Notes: generated from the letters alone by a model not told the origin. Positions 25,405 through 34,339 are shown, counted from the first letter of the stretch. The stretch is DNA of 53,799 bases from CAZHTS01 sp964535315 (GCA_964535315.1 CAZHTS010000029.1:1-53799); one strand, 5' to 3'. A program made the numbers and translations.

Positions 25405-27054
25405 ATGCCACGTACCAAGAAATCGCCCACGTCTTCCCCTGCTCCTGTTGGACGCCCTAAGAAGAAACCGGCTGCCGCACCGGCGCCCCAAACGGGACGT
25501 CCCGGGCGAACGCCCAAGACTGCAGCGGCGCGTCCGATCGATGCTGAACCAAACGCTATCGAAGAAGAATTGCTGGTCAAGGAAGAGCCGGATGAAACCG
25601 CTCTGGCGCAGACCAGTGAGGATTGGGCCGAACTGGCCATGGATGATCCCCTGGAAATTCTCGAGGATCCATCCATCGCTATGGAGTTGTCCGAGGATCC
25701 GGTACGCCTGTACCTCAAGGAGATCGGACAGATTCACCTGCTGGACGCCGATAGCGAGTTTCGCCTGGCGGCGCGTATCGAGGCCAACCGGCGTATCCAG
25801 GCGCTAGAAGCGCACCTGAAAGGTGGACGCGGCGAACGCGGCCATTATCTGCACCTGTTTGCTCAGGTCTTCCACGATATGGAGAACTCCTGGGTGCATC
25901 TTCAGGAGGACAGCGCCCGTTCGCAGCAGGGCGAGGCGCCCGATCTCAGCCTGGTGTTGCTGGAAGCGCAGATGTTACGGCGCCAGTGGCAGGCCGACGA
26001 GCCTTCGTACCTGCGTTCCTATCTGGATAACGGTTTGTGGGGGCGGGACGAGCGCTGGGATGCCCTGGTGCGCCATGCGTTTTTGCTGTTCTTGTGTCTG
26101 TACATGCTGCCGACCGACCTGGCCGGGCAGGTGCTGACGCAGCTGCGTTCCGGCGGGCAACTGCCGCCGCCCGATTTCTTTGAACGTTATCTGGAGGGCG
26201 CACCGGATTTTTCGGCGGAGGTGGAAAATATCCGCCGGCGGGCCGAAGAAGCCAATCAGACTCTCATCCGCGCCAACCTGCGCCTGGTGGTCAGTATCGC
26301 CAAACGTTATCTGGGGCGTGGAATTTCGTTCCTGGATCTGATTCAGGAGGGTAATCTCGGTTTGTTGCGCGCTGTGACCAAATTTGATCCGACGCGCGGT
26401 TTCAAATTCAGCACCTACGCCACCTGGTGGATCCGCCAGTCGATCAGCCGTTACATCGCCGAACAGGCCCGCACCATTCGCATCCCGGTGCATCTGTTTG
26501 AGGCCATCACCCGCCTGCTGCGTTTGCAGCGTGTGATGGTGCAGCAGCTCGGGCGCGAGCCGACCAACGAGGAACTGGCGATCGAAGCAGGCATGCTGCC
26601 GACCGAGGACGTTCAGGCCATTCTGCGGTCGCAGGCCGAAGAGACGCCCTTAGACCCCGAAGTGCAACGACGTTGGACCTGGGCAACCAGCAAAGTGCAG
26701 CGCATCCTGCAATCGGCCGAGGAGCCGGTCTCGCTGGAGCGCCCGGTAGGGGATGAAGAAAGCAGCCAGCTGGGCGATTTCATCGAGGACGACGAGGCCC
26801 TGGAACCGATGGATGCCGCGGCGCGGGAGATGCTGCGCGAACAGGTGCAAAATGCCCTGGCGGCGCTTTCGGAGCGGGAGCGACAGGTGTTGGAACTGCG
26901 TTTTGGGTTGATCGATGGTAAAGATCACACCCTGGAAGAAGTCAGTCGCTATTTTAACGTCACGCGGGAACGTATCCGCCAGATTGAAGCTAAGGCATTG
27001 CGTAAATTACGCCACCCAACGCGTAGTCGCCATCTGCGTGAGTATTTGACCTGA
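25405..27054 (+). CDS. rpoD: Primary sigma factor RpoD (sigma-70 family)
   Basis: A 549-residue principal sigma factor. The N-terminus lacks a recognisable region 1.1 and instead is a basic Pro/Ala/Lys-rich tail with GRPKKK and GRPGRT, which resemble AT-hooks. Region 1.2 is DPVRLYLKEIGQIHLLDAD, followed by a non-conserved insert of about 120 residues. Region 2 starts ANLRLVVSIAKRYLGRG, with FLDLIQEGNLGLLRAV and FSTYATWWIRQSISRYI (core binding and -10 recognition). Region 4 is LEEVSRYFNVTRERIRQIE, with LRKLRHPTRSRHL (-35 recognition). It follows dnaG by 25 bases and appears to be transcribed from its own leaderless promoter. Confidence 0.95.
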   Translation: MPRTKKSPTSSPAPVGRPKKKPAAAPAPQTGRPGRTPKTAAARPIDAEPNAIEEELLVKEEPDETALAQTSEDWAELAMDDPLEILEDPSIAMELSEDPVRLYLKEIGQIHLLDADSEFRLAARIEANRRIQALEAHLKGGRGERGHYLHLFAQVFHDMENSWVHLQEDSARSQQGEAPDLSLVLLEAQMLRRQWQADEPSYLRSYLDNGLWGRDERWDALVRHAFLLFLCLYMLPTDLAGQVLTQLRSGGQLPPPDFFERYLEGAPDFSAEVENIRRRAEEANQTLIRANLRLVVSIAKRYLGRGISFLDLIQEGNLGLLRAVTKFDPTRGFKFSTYATWWIRQSISRYIAEQARTIRIPVHLFEAITRLLRLQRVMVQQLGREPTNEELAIEAGMLPTEDVQAILRSQAEETPLDPEVQRRWTWATSKVQRILQSAEEPVSLERPVGDEESSQLGDFIEDDEALEPMDAAAREMLREQVQNALAALSERERQVLELRFGLIDGKDHTLEEVSRYFNVTRERIRQIEAKALRKLRHPTRSRHLREYLT

Positions 27055-27073
27055 CGTTTACAGGGGATGTAGT

Positions 27074-29293
27074 ATGGCTGCCTTGCGGGTGTTGTTGGTT
27101 CAGTCCGAGCGTGAGATTGCCAAGACGTTGACCCGTTACTACATGGAACGGGGGGATGAGGTCTGGCAGGCCTGGGACCTGGGGCAGGCGATGGCGCTGG
27201 TGGATCAGGTACAGCCCACCTTGATGGTGCTGGATTTGCATTATCCGGGCGATGGCTGGATCAAATTCTTGCGCCAACTGCGTCGTTTGCGCCCCGAGAT
27301 GCGTATCGTGGTGACCAACAAGTACCCAGACCTGCAACGCGAACTGCTGGCGCAGGAAAATGGGGTGCGTATCTTTATCCGCCAGCCGTTTACCAAACGT
27401 TGGCTGGATCAGTCGATGGAGCGCCTGGAAGCGGATCGTCTGGTGCAGCAGCGCGCGACCCCGGCGCCGCCGCTGCCGCGGGTACGTTTGCCGGTGCGAG
27501 TGAAGATCACCCTGCCGTATCTGGTGCTGGCGCTGTTGTTTGCGTTGGCCAGCGCCTACGTAATCAGCCAGGTGGTGCTCGAGTCGGTACAGGATCGCTT
27601 CTTGAACCAGCTGGCCGAGAGCGGGCGCCAGAACGCAGACTGGATGGTTGGAGAGGAAAACCGGGCGCTCGCCTCGTTGCGCCTGATGGTCAATACCAAC
27701 GGGGTGGCGCAGGCCATTCAGGCCGGCGACGCCGAAGCGCTGCGCGCCCTGATCCTGCCGCTGGCGGTTAACAGCGGCGAGGAGGACATTGAGATTCTGG
27801 ATCGTCAGGGGAACGGCTTGCTGGCGTTGCGTCATACGGCGGGCGGTGGGCGCGGCGAGTACGACATTTCGCGTGGAGACGCCTTCGTGCAGCAATTCGC
27901 TTTCGCCCGGGCGGCGCTGGCGGGCAAGGTGGAAAATGGACGCGATAAGTTTGCCGGGCTGGGCCGTACGCCGTGGGGCAATCTCTTTTTCGTCAGCGGC
28001 CCGGTCTATGATGCCGGCGGCCAGGTGGTCGGGGTTTTGCTGGTGGGCAACCCGGTCGAGCGCCTGGTGCGTGAGATGCACGCCGATTCGTTGGCCGAAG
28101 TGACGTTGTACGATCTGAACGGCCAGATACTGGCTTCCACGTTGTATTCGGCGCCGGAGGGTTTCCCGCTGCCCGAAGCGCAGGCGGCCCAGGCGTTGCA
28201 GCAACAGGATACGCTCAGCCTGACCCGCGATCTGACCGTTTCCAGTACGACGTACAGCGAAGTATTGGGCCCATGGGAGGCGCGCGGCGGCGAGGACATG
28301 GGCGTGATCGGCGTCTCGTTGGCGCAGGTGTTTTTGATGCGCACCAGCCAGGCGACGCGGGTGGAAATTTTTGTCCTGGTGGCCGCCGGTATTTTGTTGG
28401 TAGTCCTGATCGGTCTGGCGTTGGCCGGGTTGATTACCAATCCACTGGTGCGGTTGGTGCAGGCTTCGACGGCGGTGGCGCAGGGCAACCTGGAGGTTAA
28501 GGTTGATTCGCACGGCGACGACGAGGTGGCCGTGCTGGCTCAGGCGTTTAACAACATGGTGGCCGGGCTGCAGGAGGGTTCGATTTACCGTGACCTGCTC
28601 GGGCGGACGGTTTCGCCCGAGGTGCGCGAGCAGTTGCGCCAGACCTTTCATTCGGGCGATTTGCGCCTGGAGGGCCAGGAGGCCATGGCGACGGTGTTGA
28701 TGAGCGATATCCGTGCCTTTACCACCCTGTCGGAACGCACCGATCCTTCGACCATGTTCAACTGGTTGAACGAGTATTATGGTTTGCTGGTGCCGCTGGT
28801 CAACACGCAGGGCGGGGTGGTCAACAAATTTGATGGGGACGCCATGCTGGCTTTCTTTGGTATTCTGCCGGTGACGCTCAGCCCGAAAGAGAGCGCCCGG
28901 GCGGCCTGCCGGGCGGCGTTGACCATGTTGCAGGCGGTCGAACGGCTGAATGTGGAACGCGCCGGGCGGGGTGAGCCGGCGTTGGTTACCGGCTTTGGCG
29001 TTCACACCGGGTTGGTGCGGGCCGGCGGTCTGGGCGCCAGCGACCGGTTGCATTACACCATCATCGGCGACACGGTGAACACCACCCAGCGGCTCGAAGA
29101 CCTGACGCGCCGTCTGTTCAATACCAACGGCATTGTCATCAGTCACGCCACCTATCTGGCGTTGGAAGATTATCGCTCTGAATTCTACCTGACCGAACTG
29201 GGGCTGCACGCCGTCAAGGGTAAGTCGGAGCAGATTATGGTCTACCGCCTGTCGCCTCTATCGGCGGCGCCAAAAGTGGAGATGATGTTGTGA
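27074..29293 (+). CDS. Receiver-like / HAMP class III nucleotidyl cyclase
   Basis: A 739-residue membrane signalling enzyme. Residues 1-125 are a receiver-like domain that keeps D54 (LDLHYPGDGW) but has Q10-S11-E12 where an acidic pair is expected, and RQPF instead of K-P; it is probably degenerate. Membrane helices at about 142-167 and 431-455 enclose a 260-residue Cache-like extracytoplasmic sensor. A HAMP domain follows (LVRLVQASTAVAQGNLEVKV). The cyclase domain (about 535-720) has both metal aspartates, MSDIRAFTTLSERTD and FDGDAMLAFFG, and the transition-state Asn/Arg in IGDTVNTTQRLE, so it should be active, probably making cAMP. It starts 19 bases after rpoD and overlaps the next gene by 4. 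Confidence 0.9.
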   Translation: MAALRVLLVQSEREIAKTLTRYYMERGDEVWQAWDLGQAMALVDQVQPTLMVLDLHYPGDGWIKFLRQLRRLRPEMRIVVTNKYPDLQRELLAQENGVRIFIRQPFTKRWLDQSMERLEADRLVQQRATPAPPLPRVRLPVRVKITLPYLVLALLFALASAYVISQVVLESVQDRFLNQLAESGRQNADWMVGEENRALASLRLMVNTNGVAQAIQAGDAEALRALILPLAVNSGEEDIEILDRQGNGLLALRHTAGGGRGEYDISRGDAFVQQFAFARAALAGKVENGRDKFAGLGRTPWGNLFFVSGPVYDAGGQVVGVLLVGNPVERLVREMHADSLAEVTLYDLNGQILASTLYSAPEGFPLPEAQAAQALQQQDTLSLTRDLTVSSTTYSEVLGPWEARGGEDMGVIGVSLAQVFLMRTSQATRVEIFVLVAAGILLVVLIGLALAGLITNPLVRLVQASTAVAQGNLEVKVDSHGDDEVAVLAQAFNNMVAGLQEGSIYRDLLGRTVSPEVREQLRQTFHSGDLRLEGQEAMATVLMSDIRAFTTLSERTDPSTMFNWLNEYYGLLVPLVNTQGGVVNKFDGDAMLAFFGILPVTLSPKESARAACRAALTMLQAVERLNVERAGRGEPALVTGFGVHTGLVRAGGLGASDRLHYTIIGDTVNTTQRLEDLTRRLFNTNGIVISHATYLALEDYRSEFYLTELGLHAVKGKSEQIMVYRLSPLSAAPKVEMML

Positions 29294-30039
29294 CGGACTT
29301 GCTGGCGGACTGGTTAAAAAGTTTGCACCCGTTTTGGGCATTGGTGAGCACGCTGCTGGTGGTGATGGCGTTGGCGACGTTGGGTTTTTTGCTGTTCTCG
29401 CCGGCGCGTCTGGTTGCTGCCAGCCCGGCTGAATTGCCGGTGGTGCTGCACTCGGACTTGCAGGCCAATTACGAGCGTGACGAGCGCCCCTTGCCCGTCC
29501 AGCCGGTGGAGATGCGCTTGCTCGAGCAAACATTGAAAGAAGAACCGGGTGGAGCGCAGCAGTTTGCGGCGTTGATGGAAGATTTAGACGCGCCGGTGCC
29601 TGTGGACACAGCGCTTGCCGACGAAAATGAACCGCCGCAAGACGAGGGCGGTCCGCCGCCGCAGCTGACGCCGGAGCCGGTGGAGGAGCGCCCCACGCTG
29701 GATGCTGTTCTGCAACGCCCGACGGCTGCGCCCGGCGGGGCGGGTACGCTGCAATCGTTGGCCACGCTGGTGGCGCGTCCGACCGGCCAGGCGTCGCCTG
29801 GGGCAAATTCAACGTCGCTGGTGCGCCCGACCGGTCAGTCGACGGCGGCGGCAAATGCCACGCTGCGTCCCGCCACGACGCCTGTTCCGCTCAAGACCAC
29901 GGGGAGCGGCCCATCTGGCGATACACCGGCTGCACCGGTCGAGACCGGTGAGAGCGGGCTGCCCGGAGACCCCGGGCGGTCTGACCGATCCGATCCTCCC
30001 GACCGGCCGGATCGTCCCGACCGCCCCGACCGGCGTTGA
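29290..30039 (+). CDS. Membrane-anchored Pro/Thr-rich protein of unknown function
   Basis: A 249-residue protein starting at a GTG that overlaps the cyclase stop (GTGA). One hydrophobic helix at about residues 15-38 is followed by about 65 residues of ordinary acidic sequence and then a long low-complexity region rich in Pro, Ala, Thr and Gly, with a repeated RPTGQ motif and a charged C-terminal tail of repeated DRPDRP units. It looks like an extracytoplasmic or cell-surface stalk with an N-terminal anchor. No family is recognised. The overlap with the cyclase suggests coupled expression. Confidence 0.65.
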   Translation: MTDLLADWLKSLHPFWALVSTLLVVMALATLGFLLFSPARLVAASPAELPVVLHSDLQANYERDERPLPVQPVEMRLLEQTLKEEPGGAQQFAALMEDLDAPVPVDTALADENEPPQDEGGPPPQLTPEPVEERPTLDAVLQRPTAAPGGAGTLQSLATLVARPTGQASPGANSTSLVRPTGQSTAAANATLRPATTPVPLKTTGSGPSGDTPAAPVETGESGLPGDPGRSDRSDPPDRPDRPDRPDRR

Positions 30040-30063
30040 GCCGGCCTGTTCACACGAGCCGGC

Positions 30064-31869
30064 ATGGCGTGGTGGCTGTGGTACCTGCTGTCGGCCGGAC
30101 TGGTGTTGTTTGCGGCCGGGCTGGCCTGGGATCGCTGGTGGGGGGCCGGCGGGCGCGACGGCGCTGAGCGGCTGGCGGATGCATTGGGCGTCAGCCTGGC
30201 GGCGAGCGCCTGCCTGGGGCTGGCTGCGTTTGGGTTGGGGCTGCGTTTCGACGCGCCGCTGCTGGCGGGCGGTTATGGGGCGTTGCTGGCGTTGGCGTTG
30301 GCCGGCTGGTTGTGGCGCGGGCGGCGTGCGGGCTGGAGGAACGGGTGGTGCGGCTGGGTGGGCGGTCTGCTGGCGCTGGGCGGGCTGAGCGCCTGGCGTC
30401 TGTATCAGTCGGCAGGGTTGGCGCTGCCGGCGTGGGTTGATTCGGTGCACCACGTGCTGATTGTTGCCAGGCTGATGGCGTTGGGCGGGCTGCCGGTTGA
30501 CCTGATGCCCGAGATGCCGGTGCCGTTTTTTTATCATTACGGTTTTCATCTGGCGGCGGCCCGGTTTGGACAGCTGACCCTGCTGCCCGCCGAACAGGCC
30601 GTGCTGGTGATGGGCCAGGTGCTCAATGCGGCGGTCTCGCTGGCGATTTATCGCCTGGGGCGTGCCCTGGGCCAGACGCCCGGGCGGGCGGCGGCGGCGG
30701 GCCTGCTGGCCGGGTTTGCTTTGCAGATGCCGGCCTTTTATCTGGCCTGGGGACGTTATACCCTGCTGACCGGGCTGGTGCTGCTGCCGCTGGCGATGGC
30801 GGCGGCGTTGGAGGTGGCGCAGTGGCCCGGTCGGGGCGAGCCGCGGGCGCGGCTGGCGCTGCTGGCTGCCGGGGTGTGCCTGAGCCATTACCTGGCGGCC
30901 GGTCTGCTGGCGTTGTTTGTGGCTTTGCTGCTGGCCGGGGGCGTCTGGCGCAGGCAAGGCGGCGCGTGGACGCCGGCGCTGGCGGCCCTGGGCGGCGCGT
31001 TGCTGGCCTCGCCCTGGCTGGGGCGTGCCTGGTGGTACACTCAGCGCTATGCCGGGGTGCAGTTCGTCTCTCCCGGCGAGCCGGCCGCCGGAACGTATGC
31101 GGGTTACCTGCTGGCGCTCAGTGGCCCGTGGCGCAATCAGGTTTTGTTACTGCTGGCGTTGGCGGGGCTGGTCTGGGCCTGGCGCCAGAGCGGGCGGCGC
31201 GTTTTTGCCGCCTGGGCGACGCTGCTTTTTGCGTTGGCGCTGCCGTGGGGACTGCGCCTCGATCCTTTTCGTCCCGACCACCTGGCGATCGTTCTGTTTT
31301 TGCCGGCGGCGCTGCTGGTGAGCGACCTGCTGGCGGCGGGCGGCGAGGCGCTGGGGCGTTGCGGGCGGCGGACGGGCGGGCGGGTGGTGTATGCCCTGGC
31401 GTTGGGCGGTCTGCTGTTGTGGGGGCTGGTTGAAACGCGTACGCTGGTTGGCCCGGCGACCCTCCTGGCCGATGCGGCCGACCTGGCGGCCGTGCAGTGG
31501 GTCAGGACGCACACCCCACCTGAGGCGCGCTTTTTGATCAACACCACCCTGTGGCAAACGGCTTCGTACCGGGGCGTGGATGGGGGGTACTGGCTGCTGC
31601 CGTTGACCGGGCGGCAAACGCTGCTGCCGCCGGCAATCTACGGTTACGGGGAACGTGCGTATATCCGCCAGGTGAACGATCGGGCGCAGCGCGCCAGCCG
31701 GCTGCGCAGCTGCGACGGCGCGTTCTGGGATCTGGTGCGTGAGGCGGGGGTGACGCACATTTATGTCCACGTGGGGCGCGGGCGTCTGCAACCGGCAGGG
31801 TTAAACGGCTGTGATGGGATACAAAAGGTATACGATTCAAAAGACGTTGTGATATATTTAATCAGGTAA
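30064..31869 (+). CDS. Polytopic membrane protein, GT-C glycosyltransferase-like
   Basis: A 601-residue protein with around a dozen or more hydrophobic helices. After the second helix pair it has WVDSVHHVLIVARLMALGG, with an acidic-residue-plus-His motif, and later PVPFFYHYGFHLAAARF; acidic/His motifs in the first extracytoplasmic loops are a hallmark of GT-C fold glycosyltransferases. The C-terminal 130 residues are soluble (TRTLVGPATLLADAADLAAV onward) and contain an aromatic-rich stretch before RLRSCDGAFWDLV. It resembles large uncharacterised membrane proteins of Chloroflexota and Actinobacteria. Transfer of a lipid-linked sugar is inferred from the fold pattern only. Confidence 0.65.
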   Translation: MAWWLWYLLSAGLVLFAAGLAWDRWWGAGGRDGAERLADALGVSLAASACLGLAAFGLGLRFDAPLLAGGYGALLALALAGWLWRGRRAGWRNGWCGWVGGLLALGGLSAWRLYQSAGLALPAWVDSVHHVLIVARLMALGGLPVDLMPEMPVPFFYHYGFHLAAARFGQLTLLPAEQAVLVMGQVLNAAVSLAIYRLGRALGQTPGRAAAAGLLAGFALQMPAFYLAWGRYTLLTGLVLLPLAMAAALEVAQWPGRGEPRARLALLAAGVCLSHYLAAGLLALFVALLLAGGVWRRQGGAWTPALAALGGALLASPWLGRAWWYTQRYAGVQFVSPGEPAAGTYAGYLLALSGPWRNQVLLLLALAGLVWAWRQSGRRVFAAWATLLFALALPWGLRLDPFRPDHLAIVLFLPAALLVSDLLAAGGEALGRCGRRTGGRVVYALALGGLLLWGLVETRTLVGPATLLADAADLAAVQWVRTHTPPEARFLINTTLWQTASYRGVDGGYWLLPLTGRQTLLPPAIYGYGERAYIRQVNDRAQRASRLRSCDGAFWDLVREAGVTHIYVHVGRGRLQPAGLNGCDGIQKVYDSKDVVIYLIR

Positions 31870-31913
31870 AACGTTTTGGAAAACCGGATTCCCCGGCTGA
31901 CAGGAGGTGCAGG

Positions 31914-32258
31914 ATGTGGATGCTGTGGTTTGTGTTGGACGACCCGAACCGGTTGGATGAAGTATTGGATGCCTGGAGTGCGTTGGGCGTCAATGGGGTG
32001 ACGATCGTCGAGAGCACCGGGATCCAACGCCGCCGGCAACGCCTGCCGATGCGCTACCGCCTGGAACCGGCAATGTCGGGCGCTGAGGTGGGCCATTACA
32101 CCCTGATGGCGATTGTGCCGGACGAGACGTGGGCGCACCACTGCCTGGCGGCGGTGGAAGCGCTGGTGGGCGATCTGGATCTGCCCCATACCGGGGTGTT
32201 TGCTGCCTGGCCACTGGCATTGAGCAAAGGGGTACCTTTTCGGGAGGCGGGGCAATGA
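31914..32258 (+). CDS. PII-like (GlnB-fold) small protein
   Basis: A 114-residue cytoplasmic protein with the pattern of a PII-like ferredoxin-fold regulator: WMLWFVLDDPNRLDEVLDAW, then GVNGVTIVESTGI, a short basic loop (RRRQRLPMRYR) in the T-loop position, and a second beta-alpha unit ending in VEALVGDLDLPHTGVFAAW. A strong AGGAGG precedes the ATG. Its stop overlaps the exchanger start (ATGA). PII-like proteins often control a transporter encoded beside them, so regulation of the exchanger by a nucleotide or ion signal is plausible but not shown. Confidence 0.65.
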   Translation: MWMLWFVLDDPNRLDEVLDAWSALGVNGVTIVESTGIQRRRQRLPMRYRLEPAMSGAEVGHYTLMAIVPDETWAHHCLAAVEALVGDLDLPHTGVFAAWPLALSKGVPFREAGQ

Positions 32259-33241
32259 TCTGGTTTCAGTTTGTCCTCAGCGCGGCATTGATCGTATTTG
32301 TGGCGACGCGCCTGGCAAATTACGGCGACGCCATTGCCGCCCGCACCCGCCTGGGGGGGATGTTTGTTGGCACGTTGCTGCTGGCCGGCGCCACCTCGCT
32401 GCCCGAATTGCTGACCACGATCAGTTCGATCAACCTGGGAGAGCCCAACCTGGCGGCCGGTAACCTGTTGGGCAGCAATATGTTCAATATGTTCTTGCTG
32501 GGGGTGATGGATCTGCTGCACCGGCGCAAGCGCATTTTGCGCCGGGCGGCGCTCAAACACGCCCTTTCGGGCAGCCTGACGACCTTTATGATTGGGCTGG
32601 TGGCCTTTTTCATCCTGGCCAATGTTGACGTGCGCATCGGTTGGGTGGGTGGTGACAGTCTGGTGATTGTGGCGGTTTATCTGCTGGGGATGCGCCTGAT
32701 CCAGTCCTCCGGGAATGTCGTTGGGGCGGGGGCAGAAGAAGAAATTCCGGAGGGCACGCCGACGCTGCGCTATGCCATCGGCGGGTTTGTTCTGGCCACC
32801 CTGGCGCTGGCGGTGGTGACGCCCTGGCTGGTGAGCAGCAGTGTGGCCATCGCCGAAGTGACCGGATTGGGCACCACGTTTATCGGCAGCACACTGGTGG
32901 CGCTGGTCACCTCGCTGCCCGAACTGGTGACCACGCTGGCGGCGGTGCGCATGGGGGCCGAAGATATGGCGATCGGCAACCTGTTCGGCAGCAATCTGTT
33001 CAACATGTTTGCGTTGGGACTGGCCGATGTGTTTTATTTGCAAGGGCGTTTTCTGGGCGCCATTGATGGGGCGTTTGTGTTGGTCGGGCTGCTGGGGCTG
33101 TTGATGACCGGCCTGGCTTTGATCGGCAACCTGGCCAAGCTCGAACGCCGGTTGTGGGTTATCGAAATCGACGCTTTTTTGCTGATCCTGATGTATTTTG
33201 GCGGGATGTGGTTGCTCTACAGTCGCGGGGTGGGCGGGTAG
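32255..33241 (+). CDS. Sodium/calcium exchanger family protein
   Basis: A 328-residue membrane antiporter of the CaCA superfamily. It has two inverted homologous halves, each with the alpha-repeat motifs: GATSLPELLTTISSINLG with GNLLGSNMFNMF in the first, and LVTSLPELVTTLAAVRMG with GNLFGSNLFNMFALGL in the second. The conserved Glu residues of the two SLPEL motifs and the Asn of GSN form the ion site. It likely expels Ca2+ in exchange for Na+ or H+. Its length fits the bacterial YrbG-type (about 325). It is translationally coupled to the PII-like gene and ends in a strong terminator. Confidence 0.92.
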   Translation: MIWFQFVLSAALIVFVATRLANYGDAIAARTRLGGMFVGTLLLAGATSLPELLTTISSINLGEPNLAAGNLLGSNMFNMFLLGVMDLLHRRKRILRRAALKHALSGSLTTFMIGLVAFFILANVDVRIGWVGGDSLVIVAVYLLGMRLIQSSGNVVGAGAEEEIPEGTPTLRYAIGGFVLATLALAVVTPWLVSSSVAIAEVTGLGTTFIGSTLVALVTSLPELVTTLAAVRMGAEDMAIGNLFGSNLFNMFALGLADVFYLQGRFLGAIDGAFVLVGLLGLLMTGLALIGNLAKLERRLWVIEIDAFLLILMYFGGMWLLYSRGVGG

Positions 33242-33249
33242 CGAAAATT

Positions 33250-33299
33250 AAATCTGTGCACAGCTTATACAAACCGCCGTGCACGGATTTTTTTCTTTT
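33250..33299 (+). terminator. Strong rho-independent terminator before the nuo operon
   Basis: AAATCTGTGCAC (33250-33261) pairs with GTGCACGGATTT (33279-33290) over 12 bp with one T-G pair; the T-run continues to 33294 and again 33296-33299. It ends the exchanger unit and isolates the nuo operon. Confidence 0.88.
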
Positions 33300-33309
33300 A
33301 TGGGGGTGC

Positions 33310-33315
33310 TATAAT
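33310..33315 (+). promoter_or_regulatory. Candidate distal -10 (TATAAT) for nuo
   Basis: TATAAT just after the terminator, 195 bases before the nuoA start. It would give a long leader. A nearby TTGTCACAA (33321-33329) is a near-palindrome that could be a regulator site, but I cannot assign it. Confidence 0.4.
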
Positions 33316-33444
33316 AAATATTGTCACAAATAAATTGTGTCCTGGGGTAACAACGCACGGCCGACTCGTGGGGTGGATCGCAGAGAAAGCCGAAAAACAA
33401 ATTCTACTTTATATGTGAAATTTGCCACCATTGTTGGCTGGCTG

Positions 33445-33453
33445 TGATATACT
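33445..33453 (+). promoter_or_regulatory. Candidate proximal extended -10 (TGA TATACT) for nuo
   Basis: TATACT at 33448-33453 with TG one base upstream forms an extended -10, 57 bases before the nuoA start. The interval 33300-33509 has no gene. Confidence 0.5.
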
Positions 33454-33509
33454 TGGATAGAAATAAGACAAACTGTGTGAGGATTGTCCTGTACTGAAAG
33501 GAAACCGGT

Positions 33510-33866
33510 GTGGCCTACGCATACTATCCCCTCTTGATTATTCTGGCTATGGCAGTGGCGTTGGGTTTTCTGGTGGTGGCGTTGGGGCATTTGTTTGGCC
33601 CGCGCCGGCCAACGCTGCGCAAAGGGCAGCCGTACGAATCCGGCATGGTTCCCTACGGCGAAGGAAAACGGCGCATTTCGGTGCGTTATTACCTGATCGC
33701 CGTTTTGTTTATCCTGTTCGATATCGAAACCGTATTCTTCCTGCCCTGGGCGGTGGTCTACCGCAAACTGGGGGTGGCCGGGCTGGTCGAAATGTTCCTG
33801 TTTATCGGCGCACTGGTGGTGGGTTTTGTGTACGCCTGGAAGAAAGGAGCGTTGGAATGGGATTAG
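33510..33866 (+). CDS. nuoA: NADH-quinone oxidoreductase subunit A
   Basis: A 118-residue membrane subunit with three helices. The central loop has RKGQPYESGMVPYG, including the conserved E-S-G-x-x-P/P-Y segment, followed by RISVRYYLIAVLFILFDIETVFFLPWA, here visible as ISVRYYLIAVLFILFDIE, the family hallmark. It starts at a GTG with AAAGGAAA upstream. It lies at the junction between the peripheral and membrane arms of complex I. It overlaps nuoB by 10 bases. Confidence 0.95.
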   Translation: MAYAYYPLLIILAMAVALGFLVVALGHLFGPRRPTLRKGQPYESGMVPYGEGKRRISVRYYLIAVLFILFDIETVFFLPWAVVYRKLGVAGLVEMFLFIGALVVGFVYAWKKGALEWD

Positions 33867-34339
33867 AGCAAAAGACCGGCAACATGGGGGTGGTTACGGC
33901 CCGGTTGGAGGACGTGGTAAACTGGGCGCGCACTGGCTCGATGTGGCCGATGTTGTTTGGCCTGGCCTGCTGCGCCATCGAGATGATGGGCGCCCAGGCC
34001 TCGACCTACGATATGAGCCGTTTTGGTATGGAACTGATGCGCGCCAGCCCACGCCAGTCTGACCTGATGATCGTCGCCGGACGGGTGAGCCGTAAGATGG
34101 CGCCGGTGCTGCGCCAGTTGTACGATCAGATGCCCGATCCAAAGTGGGTCATCGCCATGGGCGACTGCGCTTCGTGCGGCGGGGTGTTCAATAACTACGC
34201 CGTGGTGCAGGGGGTGGATGAGATCGTGCCGGTGGACGTATACGTGGCGGGCTGCCCGCCGCGCCCGGAAGGATTGATCAACGGCGTCATCACCCTGCAT
34301 GAGAAGGTCAGGAAAGAAAAACTCAAGGACTGGGCCTGA
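33857..34339 (+). CDS. nuoB: NADH-quinone oxidoreductase subunit B
   Basis: A 160-residue peripheral subunit that carries the terminal [4Fe-4S] cluster N2, the electron donor to quinone. The tandem cysteines are in FGLACCAIEMMGAQ, and the other ligands in GDCASCGGVFNNY and AGCPPRPE. Length and motifs are standard (NuoB/PSST). The ATG lies inside the end of nuoA. Confidence 0.97.
   Translation: MGLEQKTGNMGVVTARLEDVVNWARTGSMWPMLFGLACCAIEMMGAQASTYDMSRFGMELMRASPRQSDLMIVAGRVSRKMAPVLRQLYDQMPDPKWVIAMGDCASCGGVFNNYAVVQGVDEIVPVDVYVAGCPPRPEGLINGVITLHEKVRKEKLKDWA

Noticed and set aside
26990..29209. A 739-codon open frame on the minus strand opposite rpoD and the cyclase
   Set aside because: It mirrors the plus-strand frame of a clear cyclase, is rich in His/Gln/Arg as antisense frames of GC-rich genes are, and has no recognisable domain.
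33319..33331. TTGTCACAA as a redox-regulator (Rex-type) site before nuo
   Set aside because: It matches only part of the known palindrome and is one base off symmetry; too little to name a regulator.
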